From an uncultured Pelagibacteraceae bacterium (GTDB lineage Bacteria > Pseudomonadota > Alphaproteobacteria > Pelagibacterales > Pelagibacteraceae): a DNA stretch of 64,000 bases. The position numbers and the translations under genes were made by a program. Location of the stretch: the NCBI GenBank assembly GCA_902560225.1, contig CACEKT010000003.1:1-64000 (forward strand), in the 5' to 3' direction. Below the pieces are notes generated by a model that was given only the letters and a program-made list of their open reading frames with translations, did no database searches and had not been told where the DNA came from. Numbering within the stretch: position 1 is the first letter of the stretch; each line of letters opens with the position of its first letter. Below, piece after piece: positions 8,730 to 17,292 of the stretch.

Positions 8730-11051
8730 ATGAATCAAATCATTAATGAAAAAATAAAAAATAAAATTAATGAAGACCTATCACCAACAAAAAATCTCAC
8801 TGGTTTACATTTTAAAATTGTAGCAGCAATTGCAATTATTTGGTCATTATTTCAACTTTGGTATGCATCACCATTCCCTTTTATGTTCAATATTGGAATG
8901 TTTAAAGGCCTTCCAGCTAGAGCTATTCACCTTGGATTTGCATTAACTTTAGCTTTTTTAATTTATCCAATTTCCAAAGGAAAAAAAATTTCTATTTTTG
9001 ATATTTTAATTAGTTTACTAGCAGCTTTTTCATGTCTTTATATTTACTTTTTTTATGATCAACTTGTTGATCGTGGGGGTGTACTTTTAGATATTAAGAT
9101 TGGGGAAAGTTATAACCTACCAATAGAACTAATTATTGGAAGCTGTGGAATTATAATTTTACTTGAGGCAACAAGAAGAGCAATTGGTTTACCTTTAGTT
9201 ATTATTGCAACTTGTTTTTTATTATTTTCTTATTATGGAAGATATGCCCCAGAAATAATTTCACATGGTGGTCTCTCATTAAATAGGCTCGTCGGTTTTC
9301 AATGGTTAGATCAAGAAGCTATTTTTGGGATTCCTATAGGGGTATCGGTAGATTTTATTTTTTTATTTGTTTTATTTGGTGCTCTTTTAGAGACCGCAGG
9401 TGGCGGAAAATATTTTTTAGATTTAGCATTTGCAATGGTGGGTAAAATGAGAGGTGGTCCGGCTAAGGCTGCAATTTTAGGCTCTGGTATGACTGGATTA
9501 ATTTCAGGATCATCTATTGCAAATACAGTAACGACTGGAACTTTTACAATTCCTATAATGAAAAAAACTGGTTTTTCAAAAGAAAAAGCTGGCGCAATAG
9601 AAGTTTCATCATCTGTAAATGGTCAGATCATGCCACCAGTAATGGGTGCTGCTGCATTCGTTATGGCAAGTTTTATTGGTGTTACATATTTTGAAGTTGT
9701 TAAACATGCATTTTTACCAGCGGTAATTTCTTATATTGCATTATTTTACATCTCACATCTAGAAGCATTAAAATTAAATCTAAAAGGAATGGAAGGTGAG
9801 GATGTTCCTAATTTAAAAAAAACATTTTTATCAGGACTTCATTTCTTAATACCAATTTTTGTTTTAATATATATGTTGGTTTACTTAAGATTTACTGCTT
9901 CCTACTCTATTTTTTATGCAACAATTTCATTAATTTTTGTAAATTTAATAAATCTCTTGATTAAACAAGTTAATTTTAAAAATGCACTTATAGTATGGTT
10001 TAATCAAACTATAATTGGTTTTGAAAAAGGTGCTCTGAATATGGTTGGAGTTGGAATTGCAATAGCAACCGCAGGTATTATTGTTGGGGCTGTTGGTTCT
10101 ACAGGGTTAAGTACTAATTTAATTATAGTAATAGAATCTATAGCAAAAGATAATGTAACTATATTATTATTTTTAACGATAATTTTATGTTTACTTTTAG
10201 GGATGGGCCTTCCAACAACTGCAAATTATGTTGTAGTTGCTTCATTAATGGCAACTGTTTTAGTCGATGTTGGTAATGCATCTGGTTTTATATTTCCACT
10301 TATTGCAGTTCATTTGTTCGTTTTTTATTTTGGTTTAATGGCTGATGTTACTCCACCAGTTGGATTAGCTTCATATGCAGCGGCAGCTATTTCTGGAGGA
10401 GACCCACTTAAAACTGGATTACAAGCTTTTTGGTACAGTTTAAGAACTGGAATTCTTCCAATTGTATTCTTATTTAATCACGAATTATTATTAATAGGCA
10501 TTGAAAATATTTGGCATGGATTTGTTGTAATTATAACTTCATTAGCAGGTATACTTGTATTCACATCGGCAACTCAAGGGTGGTTTATTAATAAACTAAG
10601 ATGGTACGAAATAATAGTATTTTTGATAATTTCTATATCTTTATTATCTCCTGAGTTTGTTCTTAACAAATTTTATCCAAAATATAATTATAAAGATATT
10701 AATAAAATTAATCTTGTCGAATTAGATCCTAGTAAAGAAGTACGTTTCAAAGTTACGCGGCCTAGTCCATATGGAGAAAGATATAAATTATTTGTAATTA
10801 ATAAAAATACTTTTGAATTTGATTATGGTATGGAAGAATATGGAATGAAGTTAGTAAAACAAGATGATAAAATAGTTGTTGATACTTTAAAATGGAATGG
10901 AAAAGCTAAGAAAAGTGGATTTGAACTGGGTGACCACATAAGTGAATTTAAAATAGAAAATTCAAATAGACCAAATAAAATAATTATTTATCCAATAGCA
11001 TTTTTGTTATTAATAATATTTGGTTATCTTAACTATAAAAGAAAAACTTAA
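8730..11051 (+). CDS. TRAP transporter fused permease (DctQM type, TAXI-associated)
   Basis: A 773-residue polytopic membrane protein. The N-terminal part holds the small DctQ-like helices; the large DctM-like part contains GSGMTGLISGSSIANTVTTGTF, PPVMGAAAFVMASFIGV and LLGMGLPTTANYVVVASLMA, typical of TRAP 4TM/12TM fusions. After about residue 640 there is a soluble segment (SPYGERYKLFVINKN...) and a last helix, resembling the C-terminal extension of TAXI-linked fusions. It moves the ligand held by the upstream binding protein across the inner membrane using an ion gradient. The 3' end overlaps guaC on the other strand by 4 bp. Confidence 0.92.
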   Translation: MNQIINEKIKNKINEDLSPTKNLTGLHFKIVAAIAIIWSLFQLWYASPFPFMFNIGMFKGLPARAIHLGFALTLAFLIYPISKGKKISIFDILISLLAAFSCLYIYFFYDQLVDRGGVLLDIKIGESYNLPIELIIGSCGIIILLEATRRAIGLPLVIIATCFLLFSYYGRYAPEIISHGGLSLNRLVGFQWLDQEAIFGIPIGVSVDFIFLFVLFGALLETAGGGKYFLDLAFAMVGKMRGGPAKAAILGSGMTGLISGSSIANTVTTGTFTIPIMKKTGFSKEKAGAIEVSSSVNGQIMPPVMGAAAFVMASFIGVTYFEVVKHAFLPAVISYIALFYISHLEALKLNLKGMEGEDVPNLKKTFLSGLHFLIPIFVLIYMLVYLRFTASYSIFYATISLIFVNLINLLIKQVNFKNALIVWFNQTIIGFEKGALNMVGVGIAIATAGIIVGAVGSTGLSTNLIIVIESIAKDNVTILLFLTIILCLLLGMGLPTTANYVVVASLMATVLVDVGNASGFIFPLIAVHLFVFYFGLMADVTPPVGLASYAAAAISGGDPLKTGLQAFWYSLRTGILPIVFLFNHELLLIGIENIWHGFVVIITSLAGILVFTSATQGWFINKLRWYEIIVFLIISISLLSPEFVLNKFYPKYNYKDINKINLVELDPSKEVRFKVTRPSPYGERYKLFVINKNTFEFDYGMEEYGMKLVKQDDKIVVDTLKWNGKAKKSGFELGDHISEFKIENSNRPNKIIIYPIAFLLLIIFGYLNYKRKT

Positions 11052-12082
11052 TCTACAAATGTTCTGTTAAATTGATTTGTTACTCTAACAAATGTAGTAC
11101 ATTTACTTAATTGCTTTAATGATGGTGCACCTACATAAGTGCAACTACTTCTTATTCCACCAAGTATATTTTGAATTGTATTGTCTATTTTTCCTCTATA
11201 TTTAACTCTTACCGTTCTTCCTTCACTGCTTCTATATGATGCTAAACCACCATAATGTTTATTATTTGCTGTATCTGAGCTTGAACCATAGAATTCTATA
11301 AATTTTGAACCACTTGATTTAACAATTTTACCTTTTCCTTCATCATGTCCAGCAAACATTCCACCTAGCATAACAAAATCAGCTCCACCACCAAACCCTT
11401 TAGCTACATCACCAGGACAAGTGCAGCCACCATCTGCAATCATATGAGCACCTAATCCATGAGCCGCATCGGCACACTCAATTACAGCACTTAATTGGGG
11501 GTAACCTACGCCTGTTTGAATTCTAGTAGTACAAACACTACCAGGACCTATACCAACTTTTACAATATCAGCGCCACTAAGTATTAATTCTTGTGTCATA
11601 TCTGCAGTAACAACGTTACCCGCAATTATTGTTTTGGTTGGATATTTGTCCCTAACTGATTTTAGGAAAGCGCTAAAACGCTCAGAGTAACCATTTGCAA
11701 CATCAATACAAAGAAATTTAATAAAATTATATTCCTTCAAAACTTTATCTAAATTTTCAAAATCTTCCTTTTTAATTCCAATACTTAAAGCAATATTTGG
11801 ATATATTGATTTAATTTTCTTAAATTGTTTAATTTTTTTTATATCATGTTGCTTAGTTAAGCAGGTAATCATTCCATAATTAGATAACTTTTCTGCAATA
11901 CCCAACTCACCTACTCCATCCATATTTGCAGCCATAATTGGTATTCCTGACCATTCATTATTACTATATTTGAATTTATAGGTTCTCATTAAGTTTACTT
12001 CTTTACGACTGGCTAAAGTACTTCGTTTAGGTCTAAACAAAACATCACTGTAATCTAATTTTAAATCTTCTTCGATTCTCAT
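11048..12082 (-). CDS. guaC: GMP reductase
   Basis: At 344 residues this has the length and N-terminus (MRIEEDLKLDYSDVLFRPKRST) of GuaC rather than the longer, CBS-containing IMP dehydrogenase. The catalytic loop GIGPGSVCTTR with its cysteine, the phosphate-binding DGGCTCPGDVAKGFGGGADFVMLG and the YRSSEGRT segment are all present. It converts GMP to IMP with NADPH and releases ammonia, allowing purine interconversion. It is convergent with the TRAP permease and overlaps it by 4 bp. No purine genes adjoin. Confidence 0.95.
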   Translation of the reverse strand: MRIEEDLKLDYSDVLFRPKRSTLASRKEVNLMRTYKFKYSNNEWSGIPIMAANMDGVGELGIAEKLSNYGMITCLTKQHDIKKIKQFKKIKSIYPNIALSIGIKKEDFENLDKVLKEYNFIKFLCIDVANGYSERFSAFLKSVRDKYPTKTIIAGNVVTADMTQELILSGADIVKVGIGPGSVCTTRIQTGVGYPQLSAVIECADAAHGLGAHMIADGGCTCPGDVAKGFGGGADFVMLGGMFAGHDEGKGKIVKSSGSKFIEFYGSSSDTANNKHYGGLASYRSSEGRTVRVKYRGKIDNTIQNILGGIRSSCTYVGAPSLKQLSKCTTFVRVTNQFNRTFVD

Positions 12083-12178
12083 GTTGTTTATTTGATCTGA
12101 ATTTTAAGATTATTACAAATTAATATATCACTTGTGGATAACTTTTAATTAAATGAATAGTAGTAAAATTTGATATTT

Positions 12179-12601
12179 TTAGCCACCTGGACCTAATTTA
12201 GATGCTTTAATTTTTAAAATTTTCCAAATACCTGATGCAGAAGTAATAATTTTGTTTTTACATTTAAGTTCACAAAATAAGAATATAAGAGTATTTGTTT
12301 TTTTTAAAATTTTTGTAGTTCCAATTATTTCATCATTTTCCTTAGATACATCAATAAATTTTAAATCTAGAGAGATTGTAACACACGGTATATTTCCAGC
12401 TGCTCTATGAGCTGCAGTACCTGATCCTGCATCAATTAAGGCTGATAAATAACCACCATGCGTTATACCAGCATTATTTAAATGGTTTTTATCAATTTTT
12501 GTTTTAAATTCATATTCTGTTTCTGAGATAGCTCTAAATAAAACACCACCATTATGTTTCATAAAGCCTGGTTTAATACTTATTTGTTCAAATTTATTCA
12601 T
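12179..12601 (-). CDS. PaaI-type hotdog thioesterase
   Basis: From Met34 of the track ORF the protein is 140 residues, the usual hotdog length. The motif NNAGITHGGYLSALIDAGSGTAAHRAA is the PaaI/COG2050 active-site region, followed by the beta-strand pattern TISLDLKFIDVSKENDEI. Such enzymes hydrolyse acyl-CoA or aryl-CoA thioesters; the substrate is unknown. I chose the start at 12601 because the 33 residues before it do not fit the family and a separate small ORF covers that DNA in another frame. Confidence 0.8.
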   Translation of the reverse strand: MNKFEQISIKPGFMKHNGGVLFRAISETEYEFKTKIDKNHLNNAGITHGGYLSALIDAGSGTAAHRAAGNIPCVTISLDLKFIDVSKENDEIIGTTKILKKTNTLIFLFCELKCKNKIITSASGIWKILKIKASKLGPGG

Positions 12602-12609
12602 AATATTTT

Positions 12610-12708
12610 TTATAATATATAAGTGAGAATTAATAAAATTATTAATATAACTATGAAAAAATAAACTACAGATTTTTGTAGCGAAGATTTTAACAACCAA
12701 TCAAACAT
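12610..12708 (-). CDS. Possible 32-residue single-pass membrane peptide
   Basis: An ATG on the minus strand, preceded by AGGGG at a good distance, opens 32 codons ending in TAA eight bases before the thioesterase start. The product begins MFDWLLKSSLQKS, then has a run of about 18 hydrophobic residues (VVYFFIVILIILLILTYIL), a plausible single transmembrane helix. It is too short for the ORF track. The ribosome site and spacing favour a real, coupled gene, but AT-rich DNA makes hydrophobic frames by chance. Function unknown. Confidence 0.4.
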   Translation of the reverse strand: MFDWLLKSSLQKSVVYFFIVILIILLILTYIL

Positions 12709-12723
12709 TTCATTTCCCCTTTT

Positions 12724-12800
12724 TGGTGGACCGCCCAGAACTCGAATCTGGAATCTCCCGGTTCGTAGCCGAGCGCCTTATCCAATTTGGCCAGCGGTCC
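12724..12800 (-). tRNA. tRNA-Arg (anticodon ACG)
   Basis: The minus strand folds into a full cloverleaf: acceptor GGACCGC/GCGGTCC, anticodon stem CTCGG/CCGGG around loop CTACGAA (anticodon ACG, normally read as ICG), T-arm CCAGA-TTCGAGT-TCTGG, discriminator A and encoded CCA. It should decode CGN-type Arg codons, which needs TadA for inosine (not in this window). Confidence 0.95.
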
Positions 12801-12961
12801 GTATTTATTAATTTTTTTTAACACTTTAAAGTTACTGTATTTTCTTATTTTATTAACAATTTTTGTACAATTTGAATATAGGTTTACACAAAAAGCATAA
12901 ATAATGTGCTAAAATAACATTAAATATACTTTTTTTTAGGTATATAAAACGTTTTAAAATA

Positions 12962-15900
12962 ATGAGTGAAAAATTACTTGTTCCAGATATTGGAGATTTT
13001 GAAGAAGTTGAGGTAATCGAAATTCTTGTAAATAAAGGGGATCAAATAAAAATAAATGATCCATTAGTCACAATTGAAAGTGATAAATCAAGCGTTGAGA
13101 TCCCTTCTACACTTTCAGGAAAAATTGAGAGTTTAGAGGTTAAAGTTGGTGACAAAGTTTCAAAAGGTGATTTATTATTAAGAATTGTATCATCCGATTC
13201 AACTTTTGAAGATAAACCAATTCCAAAAGATACGGAGAGTATAATTAAACAAGCTGAAGATAGAATATTAGAGGAAAAAAAAGAAAAATTAATAACTAAA
13301 AAATCAATTCAAGAAAAACAACAATCAATTATTCAAGTAGATAACAATAGAGATACAGATCCTTTGGAGACACAAGACTGGTTAGAATCTTTGTCTGCAG
13401 TAATATCAAAAGATGGCAATCAAAGAGCTCATTTTTTAATTAAAGAACTAATTAATAAAGCATATCGCGAGGGAGCGAATATTCCTCATACTCAAAATAC
13501 ACCTTATATAAATACAATCCCCCCTGAAACAGAGATAAAGTCTAATGGAGATCAAAATATAGAAAGAAGAATTAGATCTCTTATTAGATGGAATGCAGCT
13601 GCGATGGTCGTGAGAGCAAATAAAAAATTCCCTGAACTAGGCGGGCATATAGGTACATTTGCATCAGCTGCTACCTTATACGATATTGGAATGAATCACT
13701 TTTGGAGAGCAAAAAATAATAAATTTGGTGGAGATTTAGTTTATTTTCAGGGTCACAGTGCTCCAGGTATGTATGCTAGAGCTTTTTTAGAGGGAAGATT
13801 AAATGAAAAACAGCTTGATAGTTTTAGACAAGAGGTAAGACCAGGCGGACTATCTTCTTATCCTCATCCATGGTTAATGCCAAATTTTTGGCAATTTCCA
13901 ACTGTCTCGATGGGTTTAGGTCCTATGCTCGCAATTTATCAAGCAAGATATATGAAATATTTGATTAATAGGGGACTAATTAAAGATGAAGGGAGAAAGG
14001 TTTGGGTTTTTTTAGGAGATGGAGAAATGGATGAACCTGAGTCAATGGGGGCAATCGGTTTGGCTGCAAGAGAGAATTTAGATAATTTAATTTTTGTTAT
14101 TAATTGCAATCTTCAGAGATTAGATGGCCCTGTAAGAGGAAATGGAAAAATTATTCAAGAACTAGAAGGTAGTTTTAGAGGGGCTGGATGGAATGTTATA
14201 AAAGTAATTTGGGGGTCATATTGGGACTCTTTATTAGCAAATGATAAAACTGGTCATTTAGTTAAGATAATGAATGAAACTGTTGATGGAGAGTATCAGG
14301 CAATGAAAGCTAGAGATGGCGCGTATGTAAGAGAAAAATTTTTTGGAAAATATCCTGAAACAAAAGAATTAGTATCTAGTTTATCAGATAAAGATATTTG
14401 GAGATTAAATAGAGGTGGGCATGATCCACATAAGGTGTTTGCTGCATATGATAAAGCAACTAAAAATCAAGGTAGTCCAACAGTAATACTTGCAAAAACA
14501 ATAAAAGGTTATGGGATGGGAAAATCTGGAGAAAGTGTAAATACCACTCACCAGACAAAAAAATTAGATGTTGATGATTTAATGTATTATAGAGATCGTT
14601 TTGATGTTCCATTAAGCGATCAGCAAGTAAGGAATATCGAATATTTTAGACCTGATGAAAAATCTATAGAAATTCAATATATTAAAGAGAGAAGAATAAA
14701 GTTAGGTGGTTTTCTGCCCGAAAGATCAACTTTTGCAAAACCAATTAAAGCACCCTCAAAAGATATTTTTGATTTCATGAAAGTATCAACTGGAAAAAAA
14801 GAAATGTCCACTACAATGGCACTTGTAAGGATGTTGACAAATTTATTAAGAGATAAAAATATTTCTCCAAGATTAGTTCCAATTATTCCTGATGAAGCAA
14901 GAACATTTGGCATGGAAGGTTTTTTTCAAAAAATAGGCATTTATGCCCACGAAGGACAAAAGTATGAACCAGAAGATGCTGCTCAATTAAGTTCATATAG
15001 AGAAGATAAAAGTGGACAAGTTTTAGAAGAAGGTATTAATGAAGCTGGTGCAATGTCTTCATGGATAGCAGCTGCAACCTCATATACAAATCATGATCTT
15101 GAGATGATCCCAATTTATATTTTTTATTCAATGTTTGGTTTCCAAAGAATAGGAGATTTTGCATGGGCTGCTGGAGATAGTCAAGCTAGAGGTTTTTTAA
15201 TTGGAGCTACAGCAGGAAGAACAACATTAGCAGGGGAAGGATTACAACATCAAGATGGCCATAGCCATTTGATTGCATCTACTATTCCTAATTGTGTTAC
15301 TTATGACCCAACATTTCATTATGAATTAGCTGTAATTTTTAGAGAAGGTTTAAAAAGGATGCATGAAAAAAATGAAAATATTTTTTACTATATAACAACT
15401 ATGAATGAAAACTATTCACATCCTGAAATGCCAAAAGATAAAAGTTGTGAAGAGGGAATTTTAAAGGGAATTTATAAAATAAAAGAATTTAATAAATATA
15501 AAAAAACTAAAATCCAACTTTTAGGGTCAGGGACAATTCTTAGAGAAATGATGTCTGCTGCAGAGATTTTACAAAACGATTATCAAATTGATAGTGAAAT
15601 ATGGAGCGTTACTAGTTTCAATGAACTTAGAAAAGATGGTATGGAGGTTGAAAGGTATAATCTTTTAAACCCTGATAAAGATCAAAAAATATCATATTTT
15701 GAAAAATGTCTTGGTAAAACTGAAGGACCAATTATGGCTGCGTCAGATTATATGAGAATGAATTCAGATCAAATAAGACCTTACACAAGCAAAAGTTTTT
15801 ATTCTCTAGGGGCAGATGGTTTTGGCAGAAGTGACACAAGAAAAAATCTTAGAAAATTCTTTGAGGTTGATAAAGAACATCTTGTTGCGTATGGGTTAAG

Positions 15901-16000
15901 TATATTAGCAAAAGAACAACTTATATCGTCAAAATATGCAAAAGAAGCAATGAAAAAATACAATATTGATGGCAGCAAATCTATGCCTACTAAATTATAA
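12962..16000 (+). CDS. aceE: Pyruvate dehydrogenase E1 (homodimeric AceE type) with N-terminal lipoyl domain
   Basis: This 1012-residue protein starts with a lipoyl domain (residues about 1-80; lipoyl lysine in ESDKSSVEIPS, Lys42), then a charged linker to about 125, then a complete ~890-residue AceE. The thiamine-diphosphate motif is LGDGEMDEPES...INCNLQRLDGPV, and the pyrimidine-domain segments FGMEGFFQKIGIYA and AGRTTLAGEGLQHQDGHSH are present. It decarboxylates pyruvate and acetylates lipoamide. E. coli AceE has no lipoyl domain, so this fusion is unusual. The lipoyl domain is very close to that of the downstream E2. The E2 start is one base after the stop, so they are one operon. Confidence 0.95.
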   Translation: MSEKLLVPDIGDFEEVEVIEILVNKGDQIKINDPLVTIESDKSSVEIPSTLSGKIESLEVKVGDKVSKGDLLLRIVSSDSTFEDKPIPKDTESIIKQAEDRILEEKKEKLITKKSIQEKQQSIIQVDNNRDTDPLETQDWLESLSAVISKDGNQRAHFLIKELINKAYREGANIPHTQNTPYINTIPPETEIKSNGDQNIERRIRSLIRWNAAAMVVRANKKFPELGGHIGTFASAATLYDIGMNHFWRAKNNKFGGDLVYFQGHSAPGMYARAFLEGRLNEKQLDSFRQEVRPGGLSSYPHPWLMPNFWQFPTVSMGLGPMLAIYQARYMKYLINRGLIKDEGRKVWVFLGDGEMDEPESMGAIGLAARENLDNLIFVINCNLQRLDGPVRGNGKIIQELEGSFRGAGWNVIKVIWGSYWDSLLANDKTGHLVKIMNETVDGEYQAMKARDGAYVREKFFGKYPETKELVSSLSDKDIWRLNRGGHDPHKVFAAYDKATKNQGSPTVILAKTIKGYGMGKSGESVNTTHQTKKLDVDDLMYYRDRFDVPLSDQQVRNIEYFRPDEKSIEIQYIKERRIKLGGFLPERSTFAKPIKAPSKDIFDFMKVSTGKKEMSTTMALVRMLTNLLRDKNISPRLVPIIPDEARTFGMEGFFQKIGIYAHEGQKYEPEDAAQLSSYREDKSGQVLEEGINEAGAMSSWIAAATSYTNHDLEMIPIYIFYSMFGFQRIGDFAWAAGDSQARGFLIGATAGRTTLAGEGLQHQDGHSHLIASTIPNCVTYDPTFHYELAVIFREGLKRMHEKNENIFYYITTMNENYSHPEMPKDKSCEEGILKGIYKIKEFNKYKKTKIQLLGSGTILREMMSAAEILQNDYQIDSEIWSVTSFNELRKDGMEVERYNLLNPDKDQKISYFEKCLGKTEGPIMAASDYMRMNSDQIRPYTSKSFYSLGADGFGRSDTRKNLRKFFEVDKEHLVAYGLSILAKEQLISSKYAKEAMKKYNIDGSKSMPTKL

Positions 16001-16001
16001 A

Positions 16002-17261
16002 ATGTTAGATATCGAGATTAAAGTACCAAACATAGGAGATTTTGAAGATATTGAAGTAATCGAAGTGCTTGTAAAAGAAGGTGAGTTGATAAAAAAAAAT
16101 GACCCTTTAATAACAATAGAAAGTGATAAATCTAGTGTTGAAATTCCATCAAATTATGAGGGAAAAATAAAATCTTTAAAAACAAAAGTGGGAGATAAAG
16201 TTTCAGAAGGTGATTTAATATTAGTTTTAGAAAATACATTAAATATTAATAAAGAAATTACAGAAAAACCAAAAAGTGAAGAAGATAAAAAAAAAAATAA
16301 ATTAATAAAAAAAGATATTGATAAAAGTCCTACAGATCAAAGCAAAATCAGAGATATTGTTTCAGCAAGTCCAAAAGCTAGAAAATTTGCAAGAGAACTT
16401 GGAATAGAAATTAATCAAGTAACTGGAAGCGAAAAGGATGGAAGAGTAGTTGAGGGTGATATTAAAAAATTTGTTTATTTAAAATCTAAAAATAATAATG
16501 AAATTCAAATAAGTAAACCAAGTAAAATTAAAAATGAATTTAATCACTCTGATTTTGGAGAAATTGAAATTAAAGATATTCCAAGAGTAAAAAAATTAGC
16601 CTCAACTTATCTTACAAAATCGTGGACTACTATTCCTCATGTAACAAATCACGATGAAGCAGATATAACCGAAATGGAAACTTTTAGAAATTCTTTAAAA
16701 GATATATATACAGATGAAAAAATTAAAATTACTCCATTAGCATTCATTATAAAAGCATTAGTAGCTTCTCTTAAAAAATTTCCTAGTTTTAATTCATCAA
16801 TAGACGAGATTGAAAGTGGTAAAATGACCTTAAAAAAATATTATCATATTGGTGTTGCTGTAGATACTAATAATGGATTGATGGTACCAAAGATAAGAGA
16901 TGCAAATAATAAAAAAATTTCATCAATTGGCAAAGAATTAAAAGAAGTAAGTGAACTTTGTAGAAATTTAAAAATAGATAAGAAAGAATTATTTGGTGGA
17001 TCTATGACTATTACAAGTTTAGGTGGGATAGGTGGTTCTTTCTTTACACCTATAATAAATTTTCCTGAGGTAGCTATATTAGGAGTTGGAAGATCAGAGA
17101 AAAAGCAAGTTTACTTAGATGGAAAATTTCAAACGAGAGTTATGTTGCCGTTATCATTATCATATGATCATAGAATTATTGATGGTGCAGAAGCGGCTAG
17201 ATTTAACAATGATTTAAAAGAAAATCTTGGAAAAAATTTTGCTTATAAATTAGCAGTATAA
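16002..17261 (+). CDS. aceF: Pyruvate dehydrogenase E2, dihydrolipoyl acetyltransferase
   Basis: Starting at 16002 (not the track start, which lies inside aceE) the protein is 419 residues: one lipoyl domain at 1-75 with Lys43 in ESDKSSVEIPS, a peripheral subunit-binding domain near 115-155 (ASPKARKFARELGIEINQVTG), and the acetyltransferase domain ending in SYDHRIIDGAEAARF with the catalytic His. It transfers acetyl from lipoamide to CoA at the complex core. It has a single lipoyl domain; E1 supplies a second one. No E3 (lpd) gene is in the window. Confidence 0.95.
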   Translation: MLDIEIKVPNIGDFEDIEVIEVLVKEGELIKKNDPLITIESDKSSVEIPSNYEGKIKSLKTKVGDKVSEGDLILVLENTLNINKEITEKPKSEEDKKKNKLIKKDIDKSPTDQSKIRDIVSASPKARKFARELGIEINQVTGSEKDGRVVEGDIKKFVYLKSKNNNEIQISKPSKIKNEFNHSDFGEIEIKDIPRVKKLASTYLTKSWTTIPHVTNHDEADITEMETFRNSLKDIYTDEKIKITPLAFIIKALVASLKKFPSFNSSIDEIESGKMTLKKYYHIGVAVDTNNGLMVPKIRDANNKKISSIGKELKEVSELCRNLKIDKKELFGGSMTITSLGGIGGSFFTPIINFPEVAILGVGRSEKKQVYLDGKFQTRVMLPLSLSYDHRIIDGAEAARFNNDLKENLGKNFAYKLAV

Positions 17262-17292
17262 TTTTACTTAAAAGTTATTTAAAATATAGGCA

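Noticed and set aside
12602-12700. 33-residue N-terminal extension of the thioesterase
   Set aside because: Does not match the hotdog family and overlaps a better small ORF in another frame.
15966-16001. E2 start inside aceE as in the ORF track
   Set aside because: The ATG at 16002 gives a normal lipoyl-domain start right after the aceE stop.
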